A stretch of DNA of 64,000 nt, from NCBI GenBank assembly GCA_934502885.1, contig CAKSUT010000007.1, positions 68,768-132,767 of the forward strand. Direction: 5' to 3'. Positions 19,078 through 27,546 of this stretch are shown here, in pieces; the first letter of the stretch is position 1, and every line of letters begins with the position of its first letter. Source of the stretch: an uncultured Eubacteriales bacterium (lineage in GTDB: Bacteria; Bacillota; Clostridia; Oscillospirales; CAG-382). Under the pieces are notes generated by a model. The model was not told where the DNA came from. It saw nothing but the letters and a program-made list of their open reading frames with translations, and ran no database searches. A program made the translations under genes and the position numbers.

Positions 19078-20043
19078 TCACTTACCTACCTTCGACAGCA
19101 TTTTGTTAACAAGCAAGTTTGCACCGATCATGATTGCGAAGAGGAGAGTAGCTATTGCCGAAGCGTAGCCAACCTCCCAACGCGATCCGCCGTAGTCATC
19201 GAGGTGGTGCATTATCGTATGTGCGCAGTAGTCGGGGGACGGGAATCCGACAAGCGCCGTAACTATGGAACCGAAACCGAAGCAGCCGGTGATGGACATG
19301 ATAGCCGCGAACATCATCTGGTTCCTCATTACGGGAAGCGTTACGTACCAAAGCTCCTGCCATCTGTTCTTGATACCGTCAACGGCTGCCGCCTCGTAGA
19401 GCGACTTGTCAACGACCTGGAAGCCGGCGATGAACGAAAGGAACGATGTACCGAGAGAGGTCCAAAGAGCAACCACGATAACGAGGGGCATAATGTAGGT
19501 GGTGTTCTGGAACCAAAGGACAGGCGAGTTGATAATGCCGAGCTTCATGAGCCAACCGTTTACGTAACCGTACTGGTCGCCGGAGAAGAGGACCTGCCAA
19601 ATGAGGTAAACCTGACCGGAAATACTCGGTGCGTAGAATATAAGCGTTACTACAGATCTTATCTTCGGCGTAAGCTCATTGATGAACCATGCGAAGAGAA
19701 GACAGAGAAGGTAGGATACCGGGCCCGTCATAGTTGCGAATATGAGGGTGTTCTGTATCGCCAGAAGGAATATATCGTCGTCAAGAAGAAGTCTTATGTA
19801 GTTGTCGAGATACACGATCTTCGGCATTTCGAGCATATTGAACGACGTAAAGCTCATAAGCAAAGATACAATGACGGGAACGACCGTGAACGTAAGGAAG
19901 ATGAGGAAGTAAGGCGCAACCATAACATAGCCGACCCAGTTAACCTTCATCTCTCTGAGTGTCCACTCAAGCTTTGTCATGTCTTTTCTCAGCTTCGGCG
20001 TCTTCGGCGTTTTTTCAACCGTGGTAGAAGACATCAGTTTCAC
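19078..20043 (-). CDS. Carbohydrate ABC transporter permease (MalF type), first pair
   Basis: A 321-residue CUT1 permease. The first helix is VGYVMVAPYFLIFLTFTVVP. The EAA loop is DKSLYEAAAVDGIKNRWQEL near residue 210, followed by WYVTLPVMRNQMMFA. It lies 20 bases after the large solute-binding protein gene and is coupled to the MalG-type gene downstream. The trio is a standard SBP-permease-permease order without an ATPase. Confidence 0.93.
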   Translation of the reverse strand: MKLMSSTTVEKTPKTPKLRKDMTKLEWTLREMKVNWVGYVMVAPYFLIFLTFTVVPVIVSLLMSFTSFNMLEMPKIVYLDNYIRLLLDDDIFLLAIQNTLIFATMTGPVSYLLCLLFAWFINELTPKIRSVVTLIFYAPSISGQVYLIWQVLFSGDQYGYVNGWLMKLGIINSPVLWFQNTTYIMPLVIVVALWTSLGTSFLSFIAGFQVVDKSLYEAAAVDGIKNRWQELWYVTLPVMRNQMMFAAIMSITGCFGFGSIVTALVGFPSPDYCAHTIMHHLDDYGGSRWEVGYASAIATLLFAIMIGANLLVNKMLSKVGK

Positions 20044-20063
20044 TCCTTAATAATATTTCTCAT

Positions 20064-23000
20064 TTAATCCGTAAGATTTGTGATGTAGTCCATATTGTCA
20101 ACGCCGAGTCTTTCCTCCTGTTCGGCTCTGTACTCTTCAAGAGTTTCGGAAGCCGTGCGGAAATCATACTCATCGCGCTTTCTCGTAAGCTCCTTGTTTA
20201 TATCGTTGATATATCCGAGCATTGCTTCAACGGGAGAAGCATCTTCGTTATATACGGCGAGAAAAGCGAAGTTTGTGTTGCGGGCTACAATGTAGTTACC
20301 GGGAGTCATAGGCGTACCCTTGAGCGAATCAAACTGCTGACGGAGGTTTGCGACCTCGTTTGCGGACCAAGACTGTCCGAGAAGGGCAGATATGTTCGCC
20401 GTATTGTACTTTGCGGCAGTACCGATCGTTGCAACCTGCTCGTTGCCGTATCTGGACTGTACCTCCGCACTTACCCACCATTTGATGTACTTCCATGCGT
20501 CGTTAATGTTTTCGGCATCTCTCATTATCATGATGCCCACAACGCCCGACGGTGAGGTGTGGTCTACATATTCCGTTCCGTCGTCGGCAACTCTGGGTGT
20601 GCCGGGGAGCTGAACGAATTCCCAAAGACCGTCAATTTCGGGTGCGAATACTTTGAGCTGATTATACTGGAGGTAATCTGCGATACCGCAGGGCATCTCA
20701 CCCGTTCTGAAACGGTTTGCAAAGTCAAAGGTTACGGGCTGACGGTACTGTGTGAAGATATCCGTCATGTTCTTGAAGGCTTCGAGAGCAATATCGCTGT
20801 CGAGGTTGGTCGCCATACCTTCGGAAACGATGTTGTTGCCCTTGTACCACGGCTCGCCCTGCTGATACATTCTTATCTGAGTGAGAGCCTGGCTCAGACC
20901 CATTTCCATGTTCTCTGCGGAGAGAACCTTGATGAGGTCGTAAACGTCGTCCCATGTTTCGGGAACTTCAAGACCGAATTCGGTGAAGATGTCCTTTCTG
21001 TAGAAGAACATCGGGAAGGACATTGTTTCGGGAAGCGCATAGAGAGCCATACTGTACTCTTCATCAAGCTCGTCGCCTCTCGGGATATAGTCGGGGTTGT
21101 AAACCGTCAGCGGAACGAACGCTTCGGAGTTGAACCACGTCTTTACCTCTTCAAGCTCCTCACGGGGAATAGCTCCGGATTCGTGGAGGCTTCTGTCGTT
21201 GAGGTTGAGAACCGCGTTACGCACGCCGTAGCCTACGGGGTCGCCATCCATGGAGACGTCGGGACCCGTGCCTGCAAGCGTCGCCGGAAGAAGAGTACCG
21301 GCTGCGATAAGCTTGAGGTTTACGGGAGGATTATCCTCCTGCATGGAGAACTCACTTACCATCTGTCTTATAATCTGAGCCTGGTCACGACCGGTTGTTA
21401 TCCAAACCTCAAGAACGTCGTCTCTGCCCTCAAGCTCTTCCGTCGCACCGACCGAGTTGTAGTTGGTGAAGAAGGAGTTGATGAAGGCGCTGAATTCGTG
21501 ACCTATCGACTCAAAGAAGTTCGCCTTTGCCTTGGGGAGCTTTGCGGACGCCGGCTGAATTGTGATGAAGTCGAGAGTGAGCGGCTGGTTGCGGCAGGTG
21601 AGAAGCCACGTACCGAGAGAACCGTTGTAGCTCTTGAACTGGTCGAGGTTTCCGGCAACCTTGTCCTGGTTGTGTCCCATGAGGTCAAGAAGGTATGCGA
21701 CCTTATCGAGGATAACCGACTGCTCGCCCTTTTCTCCGATTATCGCTTCAAGCTCGGAGGATACGCTCGTGAGAAGCGCCGCCTCCTGTCTCATACCGCG
21801 GAGAACGTCCGGGATAAGCTGGGAGAAGTTGTAGTCAAGGTATGTATCGGGGTCGGTACCGGTTATCATTACTATCTTTCTGTAGTAATCGTTCATTCTC
21901 ACAAGGCTTTCGTCAACCTCACGGAGAATGCTGCCCATTTCGCCGAGAACGACTTCAAGACGGATTGTATACTTAACGCCCTTTTCAAAGTAGAACTCGT
22001 ATGCACCCTCATCGTTTCCGAGAGGCTCAACCTGCCATGCGTCGCTGTAGTTGAAGCGAAGTCTCTTTGCTTCTTCAAAAGGAACGCCGTTGTAGCCGCC
22101 GCCGTAGATGAGAAGCTTTCTCGAAGAGAAAAGACCTGCGTTTACGTTCTGAAGAAATCTCGGAACGATGTTGTAAAGTCCCGTTTCGGGAACTTCAAAG
22201 TCCCACTCAAGCCACTGACCGGCAATCTCCCACTTTTCGCCGCCTATGGAGTTAAGCACGATAGCGGAAGCATGCTGTGGGTCGGTTATCGGAGAAGTTC
22301 TGTCGTTTACGGCATATATAACCTGCTCCGAGGCGTATTCGGGAAACTCGCCGTCGAGCTTTACAAGCTTGTCGGTTTCGGCCTCCGCATATCCCTTCTT
22401 CTCATAATCGGCAGCGAGTTCGGAATAGGTTGCGGTTTTCGCCGGGGGAGTTATTCTTATCTCCTTTATGAGCATAGGCTCACGGGTTGCTTCGAGAGTC
22501 ACCGTGTGAGTACCTGCGGAAAAGTAGAACTCAAAGGGAGAATCGTAGAAAGCGGAGGAATCGGATATTCTCTTTTCAAGCCAACGGTCAGCCTCTTTCT
22601 TTTCGGGGCGGATCTCGTTGAGATAGTAGTCGTACTTGAAATATCTTCCGGCCTGTCTGTACTCCGTCGCAACATCGGAATCGTTTGCGACCGCATTGGA
22701 GTCGTTGTCGGCGTCCGCTATGGACGTGCCTATCTTATAGAACTTCTCGGGAGCGACAAAGCCGTCCATCGAGTAATCCTCAAGCCACGCACGGCTGAAC
22801 GAGAGGTTTCTTGCTTCCTTGAAAGGCACTCTGCCGTCGATTTTGATTATTCTCTCCATCGCGGCGGTCTTGCCGAGGTATTCCTCGCCCTCGTCGGGCT
22901 CTGCGGGATCGCTTCTGTAGGGGAAGTAGAGAAGCTCAATGTTGTAGAAGCCGTCTTCCTTTACGTCAAATTCCCATGTAACATAGCCACTGTTCGGCGT

Positions 23001-23336
23001 GAGAAGGCTCGCGCCCTCGCTTCCGGAGAAGTTCTCCTTCACCTTAACCGCCGCCGTCGTCTCGTCTTCCTTGTAGTCAACGGCTTCAACGACTACCTCC
23101 TCCGTTTTGTCGCTCACATTGTCGTTCTCATGCTCGATAAGATACGTCGCATAAGTCGTGGACGTCATGAGAGCCGCCATTTCGGCGAGGGAGTTTTTCG
23201 TTTCCGAGTTTGCAACCTTTGTCTCAAGATCCGCATCGGCCGCTGTAACTGCGGAAAGTGCCTGCAAAACCATCATACCGGCGAGTATCGTTCCCAAAAC
23301 TCGCTTTTTCATCTTTGCAGTCTTTGCCTTTTTCAT
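20064..23336 (-). CDS. Very large lipid-independent extracellular solute-binding protein with N-terminal carbohydrate-binding-like domains
   Basis: A 1090-residue exported protein, more than twice the usual length of a sugar-binding protein. The longer open frame starts at 23396. The ATG at 23336 is chosen because AGGAGG lies 9 bases upstream and a signal peptide follows at once (KKRVLGTILAGMMVLQALSA). No lipobox cysteine is seen. Residues about 110-300 and 350-480 each contain a jelly-roll-like core (YVTWEFDVKEDGFYNIELLY; WLEWDFEVPETGLYNIV) resembling carbohydrate-binding modules. A helical linker follows. Residues about 635-1020 are the family-1 solute-binding module (VLEVWITTGRDQAQIIRQMV; FYRKDIFTEFGLEVPETWDD; PSGVVGIMIMRDAENINDAW). 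First gene of the transport operon. Confidence 0.88.
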   Translation of the reverse strand: MKKAKTAKMKKRVLGTILAGMMVLQALSAVTAADADLETKVANSETKNSLAEMAALMTSTTYATYLIEHENDNVSDKTEEVVVEAVDYKEDETTAAVKVKENFSGSEGASLLTPNSGYVTWEFDVKEDGFYNIELLYFPYRSDPAEPDEGEEYLGKTAAMERIIKIDGRVPFKEARNLSFSRAWLEDYSMDGFVAPEKFYKIGTSIADADNDSNAVANDSDVATEYRQAGRYFKYDYYLNEIRPEKKEADRWLEKRISDSSAFYDSPFEFYFSAGTHTVTLEATREPMLIKEIRITPPAKTATYSELAADYEKKGYAEAETDKLVKLDGEFPEYASEQVIYAVNDRTSPITDPQHASAIVLNSIGGEKWEIAGQWLEWDFEVPETGLYNIVPRFLQNVNAGLFSSRKLLIYGGGYNGVPFEEAKRLRFNYSDAWQVEPLGNDEGAYEFYFEKGVKYTIRLEVVLGEMGSILREVDESLVRMNDYYRKIVMITGTDPDTYLDYNFSQLIPDVLRGMRQEAALLTSVSSELEAIIGEKGEQSVILDKVAYLLDLMGHNQDKVAGNLDQFKSYNGSLGTWLLTCRNQPLTLDFITIQPASAKLPKAKANFFESIGHEFSAFINSFFTNYNSVGATEELEGRDDVLEVWITTGRDQAQIIRQMVSEFSMQEDNPPVNLKLIAAGTLLPATLAGTGPDVSMDGDPVGYGVRNAVLNLNDRSLHESGAIPREELEEVKTWFNSEAFVPLTVYNPDYIPRGDELDEEYSMALYALPETMSFPMFFYRKDIFTEFGLEVPETWDDVYDLIKVLSAENMEMGLSQALTQIRMYQQGEPWYKGNNIVSEGMATNLDSDIALEAFKNMTDIFTQYRQPVTFDFANRFRTGEMPCGIADYLQYNQLKVFAPEIDGLWEFVQLPGTPRVADDGTEYVDHTSPSGVVGIMIMRDAENINDAWKYIKWWVSAEVQSRYGNEQVATIGTAAKYNTANISALLGQSWSANEVANLRQQFDSLKGTPMTPGNYIVARNTNFAFLAVYNEDASPVEAMLGYINDINKELTRKRDEYDFRTASETLEEYRAEQEERLGVDNMDYITNLTD

Positions 23337-23570
23337 TTTCAGGTTCCTCCTATTAGTTGTTTGCGCCGCGCCGTTTTGCTGACACCGGCTTTGCACCGAA
23401 CACTCGCTGCCGTGAGCGCCGCGTGCAAGTAAAGGTTATGCTTCGCAGTCTTTTCTACCTTAAATATATAGTGCGATGCGGTTTCAATATTCCGCACACC
23501 GCAATCCGCACAAAACAAAGCGGTGCGAAAAGCAAAACGGGCACAAATCCACCTTTTACTCATAGCGATA

Positions 23571-23599
23571 ATAATACCATATTTCAGCTTTTTTGTCAA
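23571..23599 (-). promoter_or_regulatory. Strong sigma-A promoter of the carbohydrate transport operon
   Basis: TTGACA (23594-23599) and TATTAT (23571-23576) with a 17-base spacer on the minus strand. Transcription should start near 23564, about 228 bases before the start codon of the solute-binding protein. Confidence 0.85.
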
Positions 23600-24034
23600 G
23601 AGTGCATATAAGAGTCCGCCAAAGAACATAAGTTCCTTCAATTTGTTCATAATTACGGAAAACCATGGGCGTTTTTCTTGTAAACAAATTGTAAAGTTTA
23701 GAATAATGCACAACTCTCCGCATTATAATTTCCGCAAATCCGCGAAACATCAGCATTTTAAGAGTATATCATAAGAAAAGTGATATTTTCACATTTCACA
23801 AATTTTATCGTAAAATTACTTTATTCAGTGAAATAACAAGTTATTCCGAAAAGGGTGCAATTTATTTCCCATTTTGTGACAGATTTTTTTGTGCATGGTA
23901 CACAAAAATCGAGGGTCATTTTCTACACGTTGTTAAATCTGCCGAATCGTTTTCGGGGCGTCCGAGCGTGGTGTTGCAGACAAAAAAGTTCTCTGAAAAG
24001 GCAAAAAATTTACGCTTTTCGACGCCGCCGCGAC

Positions 24035-24063
24035 TTGACAAAGCGTCACGGTTGTGCTAATAT
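24035..24063 (+). promoter_or_regulatory. Promoter for the RadC-like gene
   Basis: TTGACA (24035-24040), a 17-base spacer and TAATAT (24058-24063), about 57 bases before the start codon. Confidence 0.7.
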
Positions 24064-24120
24064 AAACAGCGTGTTTTTACAGGTACACTCACCCGGCAGA
24101 CGAAAGGAAAGTTCACGGAA

Positions 24121-24786
24121 ATGGCAGTTAACGGCGGAGAGCACAAGAATCACCGCAAAAGAATGAAGAGTAAGTTTTACGAGTTCGGCGCGGATATTTT
24201 CTCGGATCATGAGCTTATCGAGATACTTCTGTACAGCTATGTTCCGCGCGTGAACACAAATCCCTCGGCGCACGCACTTCTTTCGGGCGCGGGTTCTCTC
24301 TATTCACTGCTCACCAAAAATCCCGAGGAGCTTTCCTGCATAACAAAGATACCGCAAAAAGCCGCCGAGCTAATCCCTCTTCTTCTGCCTGCTGTAAGCG
24401 AGGCAATTCTCCGCGAGAATCTCAGGGGCAATGCGCCGGACACCGAAAAATCCTCCGTCAACACATTCTCCGACCTTGTTTCACACGCCGACGCGATGAG
24501 CGTCGGAGGTGTTTGCGTATGCGCCTGCAAAAACGACGGCTTTATGAGCGGTTTTGCGGATTTTCCGTCCGGCAGTCCCGACTTTCGCCGTGCCGCGGAG
24601 CTTGCGTTTTTCTTCGGCACACGGAAGCTTTCGTTTGCCGAGAGGTCCGACGTACTGTCACCCCAAGGATACAACCGCTGCCGTGCGGTTCTCGCAAGTG
24701 CGGAAATAAGCATTGCTCACTATCTTGTCATGTCCGAGGACAAGTGTTACGACTTTGCAAAGGGTCGGTTTATAAGTATCGATTGA
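24121..24786 (+). CDS. RadC-like protein with a degenerate JAB domain
   Basis: A 221-residue protein. The N-terminal half matches RadC/UPF0758 well: HKNHRKRMKSKFYEFGADIF, SDHELIEILLYSYVPR and NTNPSAHALLSGAGSLYSLL, with a helix-hairpin-helix-like stretch. The C-terminal JAB half keeps the fold pattern but not the metal site. Where RadC has HNHPSG and a later Asp, this protein reads AERSDVLSPQGYNRCRAVLA. It is therefore probably not a metalloprotease. It has its own promoter and is followed by a strong terminator, so it is expressed alone. Its function is unknown. Confidence 0.8.
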   Translation: MAVNGGEHKNHRKRMKSKFYEFGADIFSDHELIEILLYSYVPRVNTNPSAHALLSGAGSLYSLLTKNPEELSCITKIPQKAAELIPLLLPAVSEAILRENLRGNAPDTEKSSVNTFSDLVSHADAMSVGGVCVCACKNDGFMSGFADFPSGSPDFRRAAELAFFFGTRKLSFAERSDVLSPQGYNRCRAVLASAEISIAHYLVMSEDKCYDFAKGRFISID

Positions 24787-24853
24787 CACCGCAATGCAAA
24801 GCAAAATTCGGCGGCGCGCCTGCGAATAAGGTAAAAACCCGCATAAACGTCTC

Positions 24854-24889
24854 CGTCGGCGCAAAACACGGTTTTGCGCCGACGTTTTT
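24854..24889 (+). terminator. Strong terminator after the RadC-like gene
   Basis: Perfect 14-base arms CGTCGGCGCAAAAC (24854-24867) and GTTTTGCGCCGACG (24871-24884) with a 3-base loop, followed by TTTTT. Confidence 0.95.
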
Positions 24890-24989
24890 CTGTACGGAGT
24901 TTTTCGCATATCGGAGTTTCTTTCGGCATAAACTGTTTCAGTACCAAAAGGAAAAACGCCAAAAACAACGACCGAAAGGAATGACTGAC

Positions 24990-25931
24990 ATGACAGAAAA
25001 CCACAAGCCCGAGGGATTCTATCTCAACACACCGGAAAACAGAGATTACACATCAACTCTTCAGGGACTGGAATATGCGTACCTCACGGGACTGACGCTT
25101 GAAGCGCGTGCGATAAAATGCGACAACGACCACAACCTCATAGTCGAACTCGGCAAATACCGCGGCATTATACCGCGAAGCGAAGTGCAAATGCCGTCGG
25201 GCGGCGAAAAAGTGCGCGACATTGCGGTGATAACCCGCGTCGGAAAGCCGGTTGCGTTCAAGGTGACTGCGGTAAACAAAAACGGCGGCGAGTATGCGGC
25301 AGTGCTGTCGAGGCGCGCCGCTCAGGAGGAATGCTACGACGAGTTTATATCGAAGCTTTCTCCGGGCGACATAATAGATGCCAAAATCACTCACGAAGAG
25401 CCATTCGGAGCGTTCTGCGACGTTGGGCGCGGAATAATCTCACTTCTTTCGGTGGACTGCATTTCTGTTTCGCGCATACTTCACCCGAAGGATCGCTTCA
25501 GCGTGGGTCAGTACATAAAGGCGGTAGTCAAGGAATCGGCGGCGGAAACCGGCAGAATATCGCTCTCCCACAAAGAGCTTCTCGGCACGTGGGAGGAAAA
25601 CACCTCCGCGTTCTCGCCCGGTGAAACGGCGGCAGGCATTGTCAGAAGCATTGAGCCTTACGGCATTTTCGTGGAGCTTACTCCGAACCTCGCCGGACTC
25701 GCCGAATGGCGCGACGGAGTCGAGGAGGGACAGAGTGCGGCGGTCTACATAAAAAGCATCCTTCCCGAAAAAATGAAGGTCAAGCTCGTTATCGTTGACA
25801 GCTACAGCACCGAAAAGGCGCCGGCTCTCCCCGAATATCGCATAACCTCCGGTCACATCGGCAGGTGGAAGTACTCCCCGGACTGCTGTCCGAAGGTAAT
25901 CGAGAGCGTTTTCGACGGCGAGGAAAGCTGA
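24990..25931 (+). CDS. S1 RNA-binding domain protein (RpsA-like)
   Basis: A 313-residue cytoplasmic protein with about three S1-like OB-fold segments. They are ARAIKCDNDHNLIVELGKYR, DIIDAKITHEEPFGAFCDVG and ETAAGIVRSIEPYGIFVELT. The middle one is the most typical, with PFGAFCDVG and RISLSHKELLGTW. Such short S1 proteins are common in Clostridia, where they stand in for or resemble part of ribosomal protein S1; a ribosome or mRNA role is inferred. The frame is open far upstream, but AAAGGA at 24975-24980 fits the ATG at 24990 (9-base spacing) and touches the ATG at 24981, so 24990 is chosen. The symporter gene follows after 7 bases. Confidence 0.85.
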   Translation: MTENHKPEGFYLNTPENRDYTSTLQGLEYAYLTGLTLEARAIKCDNDHNLIVELGKYRGIIPRSEVQMPSGGEKVRDIAVITRVGKPVAFKVTAVNKNGGEYAAVLSRRAAQEECYDEFISKLSPGDIIDAKITHEEPFGAFCDVGRGIISLLSVDCISVSRILHPKDRFSVGQYIKAVVKESAAETGRISLSHKELLGTWEENTSAFSPGETAAGIVRSIEPYGIFVELTPNLAGLAEWRDGVEEGQSAAVYIKSILPEKMKVKLVIVDSYSTEKAPALPEYRITSGHIGRWKYSPDCCPKVIESVFDGEES

Positions 25932-25938
25932 CGGAAGC

Positions 25939-27144
25939 ATGATTTTTCCCCGTATTTGCGAAATTCTCACCGTCGCTCTTATACTGATTACCGGCACTGT
26001 CTGTACCGTGAATTACCGTTTTCTTCAGCTTCACGTATTCCGCAATCTGCGGCGCGCCTTCGGATGCGGCAAAGGATCGTTCCCGGCACTCGCGACCTCC
26101 CTCGGAGGGACGATAGGAGCAGGCAACATAATCGGCGTTGCCGGAGCTGTCGCGCTCGGCGGCGAGGGAGCGGTCGTGTGGCTCACAATCGGCGCATTCT
26201 TCGGAATGATACTCAAATACCACGAGGTAAAGGTATACCTTCGTCACAGAAAAACCGGCACGGACGGCGAACTTCGTGCCGGTGCGGTATATTGCACAAA
26301 AGGCCGCGGACTCGGTGTGCTCTTTGCCGTATTCTGCGTAGGATGCGCATTTCTCATGGGAAATCTCACGCAGAGCACCGCCATATACGAGGCAGTGTTT
26401 CCGCACGGCGGCGCAATCGAAAAAGCCGCTCTTTCGGCGGTACTGTTTGCGGTGCTTCTCATAACGCTCTCGGGAGGCTTCGGGACAATATCGAAGATCT
26501 CCTCGGCTCTCGTGCCGCTGATGGGCGTGCTTTATCTCGGTACGGCGCTTTACGTGATATTCATATGCCGAAGCGAAATAATCCCCGTTACGCTGCGGAT
26601 ATTTGGGGGTGCATTCACGAAAGGCGGCGTGCGCTCGCTTCTGCCTGCGGCATACGGAATATCAAGGGGACTTCTCTCAAACGAGGGAGGACTCGGCAGT
26701 TCGTCAACCGCTCTTGCAAGCACGCCCGACGCCGACGAAAACACTCCGTATCTCGGCATCGCGGAGGTTTTCTTCTCTACGGTCGTCGTTGGACTTATGA
26801 CCGCCTATTCCCTGCTCTGCTCGGGTGTGCCGCTTGACTGTCCGCACGGCGAGCTTGTGAAAAACGCTTTCGGCTCTGTGACCGGCGGCTTCGGTGAATG
26901 CGTGGTGAGAATATCGACAGTGCTGTTCGCCTACACTTCGTTTTCCGGATGGTACTTTTACGGTATGCGCTGTGCCGAGTATCTGAACCCGAGGTGCGTC
27001 ACGCTCTACCGCTTCATTTTCTGCGCCTTTGCTTTCGGAGGACTTTTCGTTCCGATAGAGCTTGCAATGGAGCTTTCGGCAGTGAGCGCATTCTTCATGT
27101 GTGCGGCAAATATCATAATTCTTGCGAAAAGAACTGACGATTGA
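25939..27144 (+). CDS. Alanine/glycine:cation symporter family protein (AGCS)
   Basis: A 401-residue inner-membrane protein with about ten helices. The AGCS signature appears as LATSLGGTIGAGNIIGVAGA, followed by VALGGEGAVVWLTIGAFFGM. GISRGLLSNEGGLGSSSTAL is the second conserved block (NEAGxGS in the family). It would import alanine or glycine with Na+ or H+. At 401 residues it is shorter than typical AlsT/DagA (about 450-480); the first and last helices seem reduced. The gene is 7 bases after the S1 gene and both probably share a transcript. A small hairpin terminator follows. Confidence 0.88.
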   Translation: MIFPRICEILTVALILITGTVCTVNYRFLQLHVFRNLRRAFGCGKGSFPALATSLGGTIGAGNIIGVAGAVALGGEGAVVWLTIGAFFGMILKYHEVKVYLRHRKTGTDGELRAGAVYCTKGRGLGVLFAVFCVGCAFLMGNLTQSTAIYEAVFPHGGAIEKAALSAVLFAVLLITLSGGFGTISKISSALVPLMGVLYLGTALYVIFICRSEIIPVTLRIFGGAFTKGGVRSLLPAAYGISRGLLSNEGGLGSSSTALASTPDADENTPYLGIAEVFFSTVVVGLMTAYSLLCSGVPLDCPHGELVKNAFGSVTGGFGECVVRISTVLFAYTSFSGWYFYGMRCAEYLNPRCVTLYRFIFCAFAFGGLFVPIELAMELSAVSAFFMCAANIIILAKRTDD

Positions 27145-27174
27145 AAGAGTGGAGAGCGGAGTTGACGTTGAAAG

Positions 27175-27191
27175 ACGGCTTTGCCGTTTTT
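27175..27191 (+). terminator. Short terminator after the symporter gene
   Basis: ACGGC-TTT-GCCGT hairpin (27175-27187) followed by TTTTT, 30 bases after the stop codon. Confidence 0.7.
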
Positions 27192-27546
27192 CTCCATCTG
27201 TTACACAGTGCGGATTTTGATCTTTGCGGCGTAAATATATGTCTTTGCGAAAACAGGAAAAGAAGCCGAGTCTTCGGCGATTGACGATTGACAATAAAAA
27301 AGCACAAAAGCAATTACGCCTACCTTATAGTTGCTTTTTTCGGTCGAAGACCGAAATTGATTAAATACGAAAAATCCGCGGACACGTGCCGCGGATTTTT
27401 CTCCTATAGCTTCGCGAGTGAAGAGAAGCACAGCAACGCCGACAAAGCCGGCGTTGCTGAGTGCCTCAAACGAGACGCGAGTGTACGAATCTGCTCCGCA
27501 AGAAATTACGAAGTATTTTCTTGCGGAGAGTTGCTTTGCAACTCTT
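27192..27546. other. Gene-free stretch with a row of five hairpins
   Basis: Between two convergent genes there are five inverted repeats in a row. They are AAAAGCAA/TTGCTTTT (27306-27338), TTTCGGTC/GACCGAAA (27338-27356), AAAATCCGCGG/CCGCGGATTTT (27371-27399), CAGCAACGCCG/CGGCGTTGCTG (27431-27459) and CTCCGCAAGAA/TTCTTGCGGAG (about 27496-27531). The third is flanked by A and T runs and would terminate both strands. No gene is visible. Confidence 0.8.
27371..27400. terminator. Bidirectional terminator between convergent genes
   Basis: Arms AAAATCCGCGG and CCGCGGATTTTT around a 7-base loop. T runs follow on both strands. Confidence 0.85.

Larger units (their letters stand above)
23337..24120. 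other. 784-base gene-free stretch between divergent operons
   Basis: It holds the leader and promoter of the transport operon on the left and the promoter of the RadC-like gene on the right. In between there is A+T-rich sequence with a small hairpin, arms TTTTTGTG (23886-23893) and CACAAAAA (23901-23908), and one GAAC-N4-GTTC palindrome at 23634-23645. Apart from a possible 74-codon leader frame (23339-23563, see findings) I see no supported gene. Confidence 0.6.

Noticed and set aside
20559..23432. Plus-strand open frame of 957 codons opposite the solute-binding protein
   Set aside because: Shadow frame caused by codon bias; no recognisable domain, no ribosome site, while the minus strand has signal peptide and SBP motifs.
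23634..23645. GAACATAAGTTC, another perfect SOS-like palindrome
   Set aside because: It lies upstream of the sugar operon promoter, not overlapping a promoter of a repair gene. About one such palindrome is expected by chance in 64 kb, so it is not claimed as a LexA site.
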